Below are positions 1 through 9,130 of a DNA stretch of 64,000 nucleotides, piece by piece. Every line of letters starts with the position of its first letter. Position 1 is the stretch's first letter. The position numbers and the translations under genes were made by a program. Source of the DNA: Oceanobacter sp045430275 (lineage in GTDB: Bacteria > Pseudomonadota > Gammaproteobacteria > Pseudomonadales > Oceanobacteraceae); contig JAILXU010000010.1 in assembly GCA_045430275.1 (NCBI GenBank), positions 1-64,000 of the forward strand, written 5' to 3'. Below the pieces are notes generated by a model that did not search any database, was not told where the DNA came from, and saw only the letters and a program-made list of their open reading frames with translations.

Positions 1-105
1 GTTTTGTCTTCTGCCAGGCCGACGAGAGAGGGCGTATCCGAGAGTGGTCAAAGCGAGGCCGCAGAAGTATCCGACCAGACGAAAAGGATGCCGATCAGTG
101 CTTAA
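1..105 (+). CDS. Possible C-terminal end of a plus-strand gene (partial)
   Basis: Frame 1 is open from the window edge to a TAA at 103-105 and ends in ...QTKRMPISA. The stop lies in the loop of a strong hairpin followed by seven T residues, an arrangement typical of a gene running into its terminator. The other two plus frames are also open over this short distance, so coding status rests mainly on the terminator. No family can be recognised from 34 residues. Confidence 0.3.
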   Translation, partial: VLSSARPTREGVSESGQSEAAEVSDQTKRMPISA

Positions 106-140
106 CTGATCGGCATTACAGCCAAATGGCTGCTTTTTTT
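88..140 (+). terminator. Probably bidirectional terminator between an upstream plus-strand gene and oadB
   Basis: A perfect 12-bp inverted repeat (88-99 with 105-116, 5-nt loop) is followed by a second 6-bp hairpin (119-124 with 127-132) and a T7 run at 134-140. This is a good intrinsic terminator for plus-strand transcription. On the minus strand the large hairpin is followed by a short CCTTTTC stretch, so it may also stop oadGAB transcripts, whose last codon is at 155. Confidence 0.8.
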
Positions 141-154
141 ATCGACGCTATTGG

Positions 155-1321
155 TTAACCAAAGAAGCTCAACATGACACCGGCTGCAACAGCAGAACCG
201 ATCACACCCGCTACGTTTGGCCCCATGGCATGCATCAACAGGAAGTTCTGAGGATTAGCTTCCAGACCGACCTTATTGGAAACACGCGCAGCCATTGGTA
301 CAGCCGACACGCCTGCAGAACCAATCAATGGGTTGATAGGCTCTTTGGTGTACTTGTTCATGATTTTCGCCATGATGACACCCGTTGCCGTACCCACACA
401 GAATGCTGCCAGACCCAGGAACAGGATACTCAGAGTATCCCAGTTCAGGAATTGGTCTGCACTCATCTTGGAACCAACACCCAAACCTAGGAAGATGGTC
501 ACAACGTTAATCAAGGCATTCTGAGCAGTATCACTCAGACGCTCAACCACGCCGGATTCCTTCATCAGGTTACCGAAGCAGAACATGCCCAGCAGAGGTG
601 CTGCCGATGGCAACAACAAGGCAACCAGAACCAGAATCGTAATTGGGAACACGATTTTTTCAGCCTGGCTCACAGTGCGCAACTGCGACATCTGGATCTT
701 GCGCTCTTCTTCTGTGGTGAAGTACTTCATGATAGGCGGCTGAATCATTGGCACCAAAGCCATATACGAATAAGCCGCAACCGCGATAGCACCTAACAGT
801 TCAGGGGCAAGCTTGGAGGCAATAAAGATGGAAGTCGGACCATCAGCACCACCAATAATACCAATTGCCGATGCCTGCTGAATGGTGAAGTCCATCACAC
901 CGATATCCGAAAAGAACACAGCACCAAACAGGGTTCCAAAGATACCAAACTGAGCGGCAGCACCCAGCAGCAACGTCTTCGGATTCGCCAGCAAAGGCCC
1001 GAAATCGGTCATGGCACCCACACCCATAAAGATCAGCAGTGGGAACAAACCGGTTTCAATACCTGCATGGTAGATGTACCACAGCAGACCTGCAGGAGCT
1101 TCCAAATGCCCGGCTGCATCGTAAATCGGGTCAGCATAGAAGCCTGCCCCCGGGATATTAACGAAGATAGTACCAACCGCAATTGGCAGCAGCAGTAAAG
1201 GCTCAAAGCCTTTTTTGATGGCAAGATACAGCAGCCCAATACCAACCAGAATCATAGCCAACTGGCCAAACTCCATTTGGTAAAAGCCGGTGTCCTGCCA
1301 GAGATTAATCAAGCTTTGCAT
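155..1321 (-). CDS. oadB: Oxaloacetate decarboxylase, beta subunit (sodium pump)
   Basis: This is the integral membrane subunit that couples decarboxylation of carboxybiotin on OadA to sodium export. The 388-residue protein is almost entirely hydrophobic and has many membrane segments. It carries the family signature IGIIGGADGPTSIF (residues about 153-166), whose Asp160 corresponds to the Asp needed for sodium translocation in studied OadB proteins. It is shorter than the roughly 430-residue Klebsiella protein, matching the shorter gammaproteobacterial form. It is the last gene of the oadG-oadA-oadB operon, 11 bp after oadA, and is followed by a terminator hairpin. Malonate- and methylmalonyl-CoA decarboxylase beta subunits are related, but the paired alpha subunit is of the oxaloacetate type. 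Confidence 0.93.
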   Translation of the reverse strand: MQSLINLWQDTGFYQMEFGQLAMILVGIGLLYLAIKKGFEPLLLLPIAVGTIFVNIPGAGFYADPIYDAAGHLEAPAGLLWYIYHAGIETGLFPLLIFMGVGAMTDFGPLLANPKTLLLGAAAQFGIFGTLFGAVFFSDIGVMDFTIQQASAIGIIGGADGPTSIFIASKLAPELLGAIAVAAYSYMALVPMIQPPIMKYFTTEEERKIQMSQLRTVSQAEKIVFPITILVLVALLLPSAAPLLGMFCFGNLMKESGVVERLSDTAQNALINVVTIFLGLGVGSKMSADQFLNWDTLSILFLGLAAFCVGTATGVIMAKIMNKYTKEPINPLIGSAGVSAVPMAARVSNKVGLEANPQNFLLMHAMGPNVAGVIGSAVAAGVMLSFFG

Positions 1322-1332
1322 GTCGACACTCC

Positions 1333-3102
1333 TTACGCCAGGGTATACAGGGTGTCGCCAACTTTCACCGCAGCACCTTCATTTACAGCAATACTGCCGA
1401 CGGTACCAGCACGTGGAGCACGAACCTCTGTTTCCATCTTCATGGCTTCCAGAATCAGCACAACATCACCTTCCGCCACCTGAGCACCCGGTGCCACCAT
1501 GACTTTCCAGATATTACCGGCCAGAGGAGCACTAATCGGATCACCACCACCGGCTGCAACAGGTGCCGCACCGGCTGCCGGAGCAGAACCACCCAGACTG
1601 ACAGGAGCGCCATTTACTGGAGCCAATTGGGTAACATCGCCACCGTCATCAACCTTAACGACATATTCATTGCCATCAACCGTCACAGTAAAGGTATCTT
1701 CTGCATCACCTTTAGGTGCTGGCTCAAAGGCATCAGGGTTGCCACGATTTTCCAGGAACTTCGGAGCAATCTGAGGGAACAGGGCGTAAGTCAGTGCATC
1801 GTCAATCTTGTCTGCTGCCAGCTTGAAGCCTTTTTCAGCAGCCAACTTGTCAACATCAGCAACGATTTTGTCCATCTCATTGTCAATCAGGTCAGCCGGG
1901 CGACAGGTAATGACTTCTTTACCATCCAGAACACGAGCCTGAAGCTCTGCATTCATCGGAGCAGGAGCTGCACCGTATTCGCCTTTCAGGATACCCTGGG
2001 TTTCCTTCGAGATAGACTTGTAACGCTCGCCAGTCAGTACATTCAGTACTGCCTGAGTTCCCACAATCTGGGACGTTGGCGTTACCAGAGGGATGAAGCC
2101 CAAATCTTCGCGTACACGAGGAATTTCTTTCAGTACATCATCAAACTTGTCTGAAGCACCCTGCTCGCGCAGCTGGTTTTCCATGTTGGTCAACATGCCA
2201 CCAGGTACCTGAGCAACCAGAATACGAGAATCAGTGCCTCTCAGAGCGCCTTCAAACTTCGAGTACTTCTTGCGAACATCACGGAAGTAAGCGGCGATTT
2301 CTTCCAGCAGCAACAAATCAATGCCGGTGTCACGATCAGTACCTGCCAAAGCAGCAACAACCGATTCGGTTGCCGTGTGACCATACGTCATGGACATGGA
2401 AGAGATGGCGGTATCAACACGGTCAATACCCGCTTCAACGGCCTTCAGAATGGTCATATCAGACAGACCAGAAGTCGCATGGGCGTGCAACTGAACTTCC
2501 AGATCAGTCTGGGCTTTCAGCTTGCTGACCAGTTCAAAAGCATCGTAAGGAGTCAGAACACCGGCCATATCTTTAATGGCGATGGAGTCTGCACCCATGT
2601 CTTCGATCTGCTTTGCCAAAGACACCCATGCTTCCATGGTGTGTACCGGGCTGGTCGTAAACGACAGAGTTCCCTGAGCGTGCTTGCCTTGTTTCTTGAC
2701 GGCTTTTAACGCAGTTTCCAGATTGCGTGGATCGTTCATCGCATCAAAGACACGAAAAACATCTACGCCATTGGTTGCAGCGCGCTCGACAAATTTATCC
2801 ACTACATCATCAGCATAGTGGCGGTAGCCAAGCAGGTTCTGACCACGCAGCAACATCTGGTGCGGTGTCTTTGGCATGGCTTTCTTGAATTCACGGATAC
2901 GATCCCATGGATCTTCACCGAGGAAGCGAATGCAAGAGTCGAAGGTTGCGCCGCCCCAGGATTCAAGAGACCAGTAGCCTACTTGATCCAGCTTTTCAGC
3001 GATGGGAAGCATGTCGTCGATGCGCATACGGGTTGCCAGAATAGACTGGTGGGCGTCGCGCAATACGACATCGGTAATTCCGAGTTTTTTAGAATCGGTC
3101 AT
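1333..3102 (-). CDS. oadA: Oxaloacetate decarboxylase, alpha subunit (biotin protein)
   Basis: This is the soluble catalytic subunit of the sodium-pumping oxaloacetate decarboxylase. It moves the carboxyl group of oxaloacetate to biotin, giving pyruvate. The 589 residues show a carboxyltransferase TIM barrel with VVLRDAHQS near residue 12, the metal-binding His206-x-His208 pair in LHAHATSG and Lys177 in IKDMAG. An Ala/Pro/Gly-rich flexible linker follows at about 495-515. The C-terminal biotinyl domain has EAMKMET, with Lys555 as the biotinylated residue. The length is normal for the family. The gene sits between oadG and oadB, which separates it from pyruvate carboxylase subunit B. Confidence 0.95.
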   Translation of the reverse strand: MTDSKKLGITDVVLRDAHQSILATRMRIDDMLPIAEKLDQVGYWSLESWGGATFDSCIRFLGEDPWDRIREFKKAMPKTPHQMLLRGQNLLGYRHYADDVVDKFVERAATNGVDVFRVFDAMNDPRNLETALKAVKKQGKHAQGTLSFTTSPVHTMEAWVSLAKQIEDMGADSIAIKDMAGVLTPYDAFELVSKLKAQTDLEVQLHAHATSGLSDMTILKAVEAGIDRVDTAISSMSMTYGHTATESVVAALAGTDRDTGIDLLLLEEIAAYFRDVRKKYSKFEGALRGTDSRILVAQVPGGMLTNMENQLREQGASDKFDDVLKEIPRVREDLGFIPLVTPTSQIVGTQAVLNVLTGERYKSISKETQGILKGEYGAAPAPMNAELQARVLDGKEVITCRPADLIDNEMDKIVADVDKLAAEKGFKLAADKIDDALTYALFPQIAPKFLENRGNPDAFEPAPKGDAEDTFTVTVDGNEYVVKVDDGGDVTQLAPVNGAPVSLGGSAPAAGAAPVAAGGGDPISAPLAGNIWKVMVAPGAQVAEGDVVLILEAMKMETEVRAPRAGTVGSIAVNEGAAVKVGDTLYTLA

Positions 3103-3161
3103 GGATGATGGCCTTTTCTTCCGATAACGTTGTAAACGTCTTGGTTATTATGATTCGCTCA

Positions 3162-3410
3162 CTACTTTTGGCGTGAACGATGTTCCTTGACCGCTGCTGA
3201 CAAGACCTTCAGCAATTGCGGATCAACTCCTTGAGAAGATGGCTGGCGAACCGGCTGTTGCGGCTCTACCACTTCTTCGGGAGCATATTTACTGACCAGC
3301 TTGGACATCTGATCGGTAATGAAAACCAACATTGTCAAAAAGACAAATACGGTTGCCATGCCGAAAAACATCAGTTCCAAACCTTGCGTGACGAGTCCTG
3401 GCTCTGACAT
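3162..3410 (-). CDS. oadG: Oxaloacetate decarboxylase, gamma subunit
   Basis: This is a small membrane subunit that in the family binds zinc and holds OadA to OadB. The 82-residue protein has one N-terminal transmembrane helix (about residues 12-34, in GLELMFFGMATVFVFLTML) followed by a charged, Gln/Pro-containing cytoplasmic tail, which is the usual plan of OadG. It is the first gene of the operon; an AGGAG ribosome site lies about 8 bases before the ATG. Sequence conservation in this family is low, so the call depends partly on the neighbours. Confidence 0.88.
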   Translation of the reverse strand: MSEPGLVTQGLELMFFGMATVFVFLTMLVFITDQMSKLVSKYAPEEVVEPQQPVRQPSSQGVDPQLLKVLSAAVKEHRSRQK

Positions 3411-3807
3411 GCAAGTGGCTCCTATTCATATGGTTGTTTTGCATTTAGCAAGAGTTCACTGAATACAGGGCAAGAATGCTGTTCCCTGAATGCAGAAAAA
3501 CTGAGCCAGACTACTGAAAACACTGTTCCCTTTCAACTGCCACAGGTCAAAATTTACCCACTGGATAGACTCGATGGGTCGATTTGTCCCCGCTCAATGT
3601 GACGACCCAATGAATGAGGCTGCCAAATTCATCACAAAGTTTTACTGATGCCACATGACCTTAGTCGTAATAAAGTAGGAGATTGAACAATCCAGAAGCG
3701 TATTGCTTCTTTATAGATACACAACAAGCACACAGAACAAAACGCGCATACTCGTCCGCCTTGACAACAATGCTACCCTTGGCACTTTTTCACCCAAGAG
3801 CAAACGC
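3411..3807. other. Divergent intergenic region between oadG and dusC
   Basis: No convincing gene is seen here. An open frame continues upstream of dusC to 3703, but it lacks a ribosome site and its residues are not like the family. The stretch must hold the divergent promoters. A TTGACA hexamer at 3761-3766 has no good -10 box at the right distance, so I do not assign a promoter. The nonamer CTGTTCCCT occurs twice (3479 and 3527 regions) with no evident role. Confidence 0.5.
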
Positions 3808-4827
3808 ATGACCGGTACAACACCTGGCCGCCCCGACCAGCACACCCAACAATCCCCTTATATTGCGCTGGCTCCCATGGAAGGACTGATGGATTTCCAT
3901 CTGCGTGAGTTGATTACATCGGTCGGGGGCGTGGATCACTGCGTCACTGAATTTGTTCGGGTCAACCAGCAATTGTATCCAGCCAGAGTGTTTCATCGCT
4001 ATTGCCCGGAGCTGGACAATCAGGGGAAAACCCGCTCAGGCACCCCTGTTCACATTCAGTTATTGGGAAGCGACCCGGTTTGCATGGCCGAAAATGCGGC
4101 CAAAGCGGCAGAGTTGGGTGCTCCGGCAATTGATCTGAATTTTGGTTGTCCCGCCAAAACGGTGAATCGCAGTCAGGGAGGCGCAGTACTGCTGCAATAC
4201 CCGGAAGTCTTGAATCGCATCACCGCCGCCGTCCGCCAGGCCGTCCCAAAAGACATTCCAGTCAGTGCCAAAATGCGTCTGGGCTATACCGATAAATCCC
4301 TGGCACTGGAGAATGCAAGCGCACTGGAAGCAGCCGGCATTCAATGGCTCACAGTTCATGCCCGAACAAAAACCGAAGGCTACAAACCCCCGGCACACTG
4401 GGAATGGATTCATCGTATCCAAAGCGCTGTCCAGATTCCGGTTCTCGCCAATGGCGAAATCTGGACGCCCGATGACGCTGCTTTATGCCAACAGCACAGC
4501 GGCGCAAATTTACTGATGATTGGAAGAGGTCTGGTTGCCACACCCGATCTGGCTTGTCAGATCAAACGAGATCACGGGCTGATTCAACACACCGACTATC
4601 AGTTCCAGGACTACATGCGTTTATTTGTCGATCTGGCAGAGCAACTGCACGACCTGACCGACAAAATCCTGACCGATCGCCTAAAGCAGTGGCTGCATTA
4701 TTTTTCCATGCATTCCGCAGAAATGAAGCAGGTTTTCCATGCCGTGCGTACCTACCGGGAGCGGGAGAGTTTTTTCGGAGCGTTGGAGCAGGCTCTGACT
4801 GAGCAGAGCCAAGGCAACCAACAGTAG
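3808..4827 (+). CDS. dusC: tRNA-dihydrouridine synthase (DusC type)
   Basis: This is an FMN-dependent enzyme that reduces a uridine in the tRNA D loop (position 16 for DusC). The flavin-binding start reads YIALAPMEGLMDFHLREL. The catalytic motif is FGCPAKTVNRSQGGA, with the active-site Cys in GCP. Later come SAKMRLGY, TVHARTKTEGY and GRGLVATPDL, all typical of Dus barrels. The frame is open upstream to 3703, but I chose the ATG at 3808 because the preceding 35 residues have no family counterpart. The protein then has 339 residues, still slightly longer than E. coli DusC. It converges on cmoB with only 10 bp between stops. Confidence 0.88.
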   Translation: MTGTTPGRPDQHTQQSPYIALAPMEGLMDFHLRELITSVGGVDHCVTEFVRVNQQLYPARVFHRYCPELDNQGKTRSGTPVHIQLLGSDPVCMAENAAKAAELGAPAIDLNFGCPAKTVNRSQGGAVLLQYPEVLNRITAAVRQAVPKDIPVSAKMRLGYTDKSLALENASALEAAGIQWLTVHARTKTEGYKPPAHWEWIHRIQSAVQIPVLANGEIWTPDDAALCQQHSGANLLMIGRGLVATPDLACQIKRDHGLIQHTDYQFQDYMRLFVDLAEQLHDLTDKILTDRLKQWLHYFSMHSAEMKQVFHAVRTYRERESFFGALEQALTEQSQGNQQ

Positions 4828-4837
4828 CAGAACAGGT

Positions 4838-5884
4838 TCAGGTATCCGCAATCACCACCGCACGTAACGGCGCTGGATAGCCTTCAGTTGTGCGGGTTGG
4901 GTCGTTTGGATCAAGGAAGTCATTCAGGGAATTAAACTTCATCCACTCAGTCGTGCGTTGTTCATCCAGAGAGGTCTGATTCAGATCGACCACTCGCGGG
5001 TTACGGAACCCAACCCGACGACACCACAGCAACAGGGTTTCTGGCGAAGGGATATACCAGACGTTGCGCATCATGGCGTAGCGGTCTTCTGGCATCAGCA
5101 CTTGCCCCAATGGCCCTTCTATCACCAGAGTTTCCAGCACCAGCTCACCGCCAGGGCGCAAGGCACCTTTTAACTCTTCCAGATGCTCAATGGGTGACTT
5201 GCGGTGGTACAGCACGCCCATACTGAACACCGTATCAAAGGCTTTCAAACGAGGAGGAACATCTTCCATTTTCAGTGGCAACAAGTGAGCGGGCACCGGG
5301 CCAAGCACCTGCTCGACATAGAACTTAATGGCCTGAAACTGCATCAAGAATAATCGTGACGGATCAACACCGATCACCTGACGAGCGCCTTCTCCCAGCA
5401 TTCTCCAGATGTGATACCCCGAACCACAACCGACATCCAACACCCGGCGTCCCTCCATTGAGGAAAGGTGTGGAACCACACGCTGCCATTTCCAGTCAGA
5501 GCGCCACTCGGTATCAATAAAGGTATCAAATACATGAAAAGGCCCCTTGCGCCAGGGAATCAGACCTTCCAGGCCAGCGTGTATTTGACTGACCGTCAGA
5601 TTATCCAGCTCAGAGGGAGCATGAATGTGCAAATGGTCTGAGTTCAGATCACAACGCACCCCCTCAACTTCAGGCAAGTGCTTCAACGCCTGCGCCCAGC
5701 GACGCTGATCACCATGCTCATGCGTCACCAGAATATCCATCAATTGCTCGCGCAAAACCGCCGCCCAGGGTTCCAGACCGCTGCCCGGCTCGGCCATCGC
5801 CGCTTGCAGGTTATCAAACCAGGACAACAGGGATTCCGGGCGTTCCGGCTCAATCGCAGTAACAGCAGATGCAGCGTATGTCAT
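4838..5884 (-). CDS. cmoB: tRNA U34 carboxymethyltransferase
   Basis: CmoB uses carboxy-S-adenosylmethionine, made by CmoA, to turn 5-hydroxyuridine at tRNA position 34 into 5-carboxymethoxyuridine. This widens wobble decoding. The N-terminal domain contains WRKGPF (about 111-116) and IDTEWRSDWKW (about 123-133). The Rossmann core begins with RVLDVGCGSGYHIW (147-160), followed by VIGVDPS. MGVLYHRKSPIEHL matches the family. At 348 residues it is about 25 longer than E. coli CmoB, mostly at the N-terminus. It follows cmoA by 18 bp in the same operon, as in many relatives. Confidence 0.94.
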   Translation of the reverse strand: MTYAASAVTAIEPERPESLLSWFDNLQAAMAEPGSGLEPWAAVLREQLMDILVTHEHGDQRRWAQALKHLPEVEGVRCDLNSDHLHIHAPSELDNLTVSQIHAGLEGLIPWRKGPFHVFDTFIDTEWRSDWKWQRVVPHLSSMEGRRVLDVGCGSGYHIWRMLGEGARQVIGVDPSRLFLMQFQAIKFYVEQVLGPVPAHLLPLKMEDVPPRLKAFDTVFSMGVLYHRKSPIEHLEELKGALRPGGELVLETLVIEGPLGQVLMPEDRYAMMRNVWYIPSPETLLLWCRRVGFRNPRVVDLNQTSLDEQRTTEWMKFNSLNDFLDPNDPTRTTEGYPAPLRAVVIADT

Positions 5885-5902
5885 CGTAGGAATTCCCTTG
5901 GT

Positions 5903-6643
5903 TTATTTAATGGCCAGCAAAGATACAAAATTAAAGCATTGATACCAGCGAACGACTCGAGTGAACCCCGCATCCAGCAAGCGCTGCCGATGACATTCTT
6001 CCGACTCGGGAATCAACACATGTTCAATCGCGCTGCGCTTGCGGGCAATTTCCAGATCGGAATACCCGTTGGCGCGTTTGAAATCCAGATGCAAATGATC
6101 CTGAACTGCCTGCTCCTGCGGCTCAAAGCACAGTTTTTCTGACAGAATCAAGACACCACCGGGTAATGTGCCATCAGCAATGGTTTTCAGTAATGGCAAA
6201 CGTTTGTCGGGTTCAATGAATTGCAACACGTAGTTTAAAGCGGACACGGACGCATTTTCAGGATGAACATCGCAGATATCCGCACAAATCAGATCAACCG
6301 GAACCGCATCACCGGCCAGGGTATGATCATCAATCGCAATATAGTGACGCGCTTGCTCCAGCATGGCTTCCGAGTTATCGACCCCAATCACCGTGCAGCC
6401 GGGCTGTTTCACACCATGACGCAACGCCAGCGTAACCGCCCCCAGCGAGCACCCCAGATCGTACAAACGACTGTCTGGCTGGGCATAACGACTGGCAATC
6501 ACGCCCGACATGGCCACCGACTCGGCATAACCGGGCACGGAACGGCGGATCATATCGGGGAAAACACGGGCGACCGCCTCATCAAAACGAAAGCCAGAGG
6601 TTTCCGGTTGCACATGCTGATAAAGATCATCGCGGTCTGTCAT
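5903..6643 (-). CDS. cmoA: Carboxy-S-adenosyl-L-methionine synthase
   Basis: CmoA converts SAM and prephenate to carboxy-SAM, the cofactor used by CmoB. The protein shows FRFDEAVARVFPDMIRRSVPGY near the start (given here only as the family signature around residues 19-40), then YDLGCSLGAVTLALR (the SAM-binding glycine loop) and VIGVDNSEAML. The frame extends to 6694, but the ATG at 6643 has a GGAG ribosome site and gives 246 residues, matching E. coli CmoA at 247. It is the first gene of the cmoA-cmoB pair. Confidence 0.94.
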   Translation of the reverse strand: MTDRDDLYQHVQPETSGFRFDEAVARVFPDMIRRSVPGYAESVAMSGVIASRYAQPDSRLYDLGCSLGAVTLALRHGVKQPGCTVIGVDNSEAMLEQARHYIAIDDHTLAGDAVPVDLICADICDVHPENASVSALNYVLQFIEPDKRLPLLKTIADGTLPGGVLILSEKLCFEPQEQAVQDHLHLDFKRANGYSDLEIARKRSAIEHVLIPESEECHRQRLLDAGFTRVVRWYQCFNFVSLLAIK

Positions 6644-6742
6644 TCGACTCCAGTACCTTCTTGATTCAGGAAAAGCCGCGCAGTTTAGCAGCAAGCAGCA
6701 CCAACGGAAGAATCACTGTTCAGAAATCGTCTGAAGCATCGG

Positions 6743-7369
6743 TCAAAATGAAATCTGGGCATTGATCATCAACTGATACAGCTCAACCTCATCGAAGTCG
6801 ACCCAGTCCACTGCGAAACGCACCGCCATCGGTTCGTCTGAATCCGTTTTGGGATCATTCCGCACGATCAAACCGGCACTGCGGCGAATGGAACATCCCG
6901 AACGATGCCAGTCATAGGACAGGTTGCTAATGTCTGCGGCCCAGCACAAACGTCCATATTCCACAAAAGGCCCACTGCCCACACGGGGCAAGGGCAAACT
7001 CAGCCGGGCAAAGACATCCGTACCCACACCCCACAATTCGGGAGGCTCACCCTCGGGTTCATCCTCAGGGTCATCATCCGAACGAGATTTATTGTCCTTG
7101 AGTAAATCCGAATCGCCCCAAACCCACAGCGATACTCCAACATCCATCACCTTGCCCAACGACAAACCACTGCCCAGGCGCAAACTTCGTGCGGCCGCAG
7201 TTTCTGAATCAGATTCGCTGGAAGAAAAAGAAGAGGGAGTATCAGAAGTACGTTCAGGAATATAAAAGAAGGTTTGCCCAACGGAGAAATCAACAAACAA
7301 CGGAGTATCCGCCAGCGCAGTAGCAGCCGCTGTCATCCAGAGAGCAACTGCTACCACCCATTTCCACAT
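6743..7369 (-). CDS. Exported, probably outer-membrane beta-barrel protein of unknown function
   Basis: I do not recognise the family. From the ATG at 7369 the 208-residue product begins with a clear signal peptide (WVVAVALWMTAAATALA then DTPLF). It has alternating hydrophobic strands and ends in AQISF with a C-terminal Phe, as outer-membrane barrels do. A Ser-rich stretch (about residues 39-51) and a strongly acidic stretch, SDDDPEDEPEGEPPE (about 93-107), look like long surface loops. Two Cys residues lie in the second half. The gene starts 4 bp after the gph stop, so translation is probably coupled. The open frame extends upstream to 7444, but that would overlap gph and remove the clear signal peptide. 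Confidence 0.7.
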   Translation of the reverse strand: MWKWVVAVALWMTAAATALADTPLFVDFSVGQTFFYIPERTSDTPSSFSSSESDSETAAARSLRLGSGLSLGKVMDVGVSLWVWGDSDLLKDNKSRSDDDPEDEPEGEPPELWGVGTDVFARLSLPLPRVGSGPFVEYGRLCWAADISNLSYDWHRSGCSIRRSAGLIVRNDPKTDSDEPMAVRFAVDWVDFDEVELYQLMINAQISF

Positions 7370-7373
7370 GCGG

Positions 7374-8129
7374 TTATTCCTCAAACAACTCTGGCAAACT
7401 CTGAACAACCCAGTCCGGTTCACTGTGAACGATATCTTCGCCATGGTTGTAGCCGTAACTCACTGCCACAATCGGAATCCCTGCCAGCCGTGCGGCCATG
7501 ACATCGTTCCGGGAATCGCCAATCATCAGAGTCTGAGCAGGTTCAATGCCCAATTGCTGACAAATATGCAGCAAGGGCTTGGGAGAGGGTTTCTTTTCAT
7601 CCAGATCATCGCCACACACCACCTGATCAAACAGGTCTTGCCAGCCTAAAGACACCAGCAAAGGCTCGGTAAACATCCGGGGCTTGTTCGTCACCAAAGC
7701 CAGATGGCGGCTCAAGCCACTCTGTAATTCTTGCAACAAGGCTTCAACGCCGTCATACACACCAGTCGCGTGATGCAAATGCTCCAGATAAGCCTGATCA
7801 AAATGCTGCCGGGCAGCAGCCACCTCCTGACTGTCGAGACGCTGAGCTAACCACTCATCGCCCTCTGCCAATGCCCGGCGTACCAGCTTATCAGCACCGT
7901 TGCCAACCCAGGTAGCAACCCGTTCAACACCGGCTTCGTCCCGACCCAACTGACGCAGCATGTAATCAATAGCGGCCGCCAGATCCGGCACGCTGTCGAT
8001 CAGGGTGCCATCCAGATCGAACAGCACCAGCTCCGGCCCCAGCGTCAGGGAGTTATGATCGGGCAAGGCCGACCAGGGCGTCAGGAAACGAGCTCGAATA
8101 TCAGTCGCCCAGTTCTTGGTATGTTTCAT
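7374..8129 (-). CDS. gph: Phosphoglycolate phosphatase (HAD superfamily)
   Basis: Gph dephosphorylates 2-phosphoglycolate, which arises from repair of oxidised DNA ends. HAD motif I is VLFDLDGTLIDS with the nucleophile Asp, motif II is ALVTNKP, Lys follows in DEKKPSPKP, and motif IV is MIGDSRNDVMAARLAG. The ATG at 8129 has a GAGGGG ribosome site and gives 251 residues. A GTG at 8186 directly abuts the rpe stop and is a less likely start. An N-terminal extension of about 30 residues before the HAD core is longer than in E. coli. Its position after rpe agrees with the common rpe-gph order. Confidence 0.92.
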   Translation of the reverse strand: MKHTKNWATDIRARFLTPWSALPDHNSLTLGPELVLFDLDGTLIDSVPDLAAAIDYMLRQLGRDEAGVERVATWVGNGADKLVRRALAEGDEWLAQRLDSQEVAAARQHFDQAYLEHLHHATGVYDGVEALLQELQSGLSRHLALVTNKPRMFTEPLLVSLGWQDLFDQVVCGDDLDEKKPSPKPLLHICQQLGIEPAQTLMIGDSRNDVMAARLAGIPIVAVSYGYNHGEDIVHSEPDWVVQSLPELFEE

Positions 8130-8186
8130 ACACCGCCCCTCTTGGTTATTAATCGTTTGCTCTCCATCGCAGTTCACTTCACTCAC

Positions 8187-8867
8187 TCAAGCCTGTGACA
8201 GCTCCTGCCGCATGGCAGTAATAACGTCGGCATAATCCGGCGCATTAAAAACAGCAGAACCCGCCACAAACATATCGGCTCCGGCAGCGGCAATCTCGCG
8301 GATATTATCCACCTTAACGCCGCCATCGATTTCCAGACGAATATCCAGACCAGAGGCGTCAATTCGTTCACGAACCTGACGCAACTTGTTCAATGTCCCC
8401 GGAATAAATGATTGACCACCAAAACCCGGATTCACTGACATCAGCAAAATCACATCCAGCTTGTCCATGACGTAATCCAGATGATGCAAAGGCGTTGCCG
8501 GATTAAACACCAGCCCGGCTTTGCAGCCACGATCCCGAATCAACTGCAGGCTGCGATCAACGTGATCGGACGCTTCCGGGTGAAACGTAATATAACTGGC
8601 TCCAGCATCCGCGAACTCACCAATCAGGTGATCAACCGGCGACACCATCAGGTGCACATCAATGGGTGCCTTGTTTCCCGCCCGATCCAGATGATCACGC
8701 AGTGCTCGACACACCATCGGGCCGATGGTCAGGTTGGGGACGTAGTGGTTGTCCATGACATCAAAGTGGACAACATCGGCACCGGCGTGCAGAACATCCA
8801 GAACGTCTTCTCCCAAACGTGCAAAGTCAGCGGAGAGGATGGACGGGGCAATCAGGTATTCGGACAT
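8187..8867 (-). CDS. rpe: Ribulose-phosphate 3-epimerase
   Basis: Rpe interconverts ribulose 5-phosphate and xylulose 5-phosphate in the pentose phosphate pathway. The TIM-barrel motifs are APSILSADFARLGED, VHFDVMDNHYVPNLTIGP (metal-binding His and Asp), IDVHLMV, SVNPGFGGQSF and EIDGGV. The ATG at 8867 aligns with the usual start MxxYLIAPSILSADF; a GTG three codons earlier is possible. The length of 226 residues is normal. It heads an rpe-gph-outer-membrane-protein run on the minus strand. Confidence 0.96.
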   Translation of the reverse strand: MSEYLIAPSILSADFARLGEDVLDVLHAGADVVHFDVMDNHYVPNLTIGPMVCRALRDHLDRAGNKAPIDVHLMVSPVDHLIGEFADAGASYITFHPEASDHVDRSLQLIRDRGCKAGLVFNPATPLHHLDYVMDKLDVILLMSVNPGFGGQSFIPGTLNKLRQVRERIDASGLDIRLEIDGGVKVDNIREIAAAGADMFVAGSAVFNAPDYADVITAMRQELSQA

Positions 8868-9130
8868 GAGTATCACTCTGTTTCAATCAAGCCTATAGTG
8901 TAAAACCTGCCCCACCAATTTGCAGCCAGCGCAACGCTTTTATCCTTCATTATGTGCACTACAGGAAATTTTCGACTCTGTTCACGGCAAATAAGGCCAA
9001 GACATCTACTCTGTTGTGGAATATCAACATTCTGCCTGTACGGGCAAACATACGGCACAAACGCGGCTTTCATCACATATTCGCCGTGATATAGTGCGCA
9101 TTTCTTGCATTACGGTTTACAGGATTAACT

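Noticed and set aside
88..116. Similarity of ACTGATCGGC at the first terminator and near the IS605 left end (about 52246-52258)
   Set aside because: The shared stretch is only about 10 bp and lies in unrelated hairpins; chance is the simplest explanation.
3703..3807. Upstream extension of dusC
   Set aside because: Its 35 residues are not like the Dus family and no ribosome site precedes 3703; the ATG at 3808 fits the family better.
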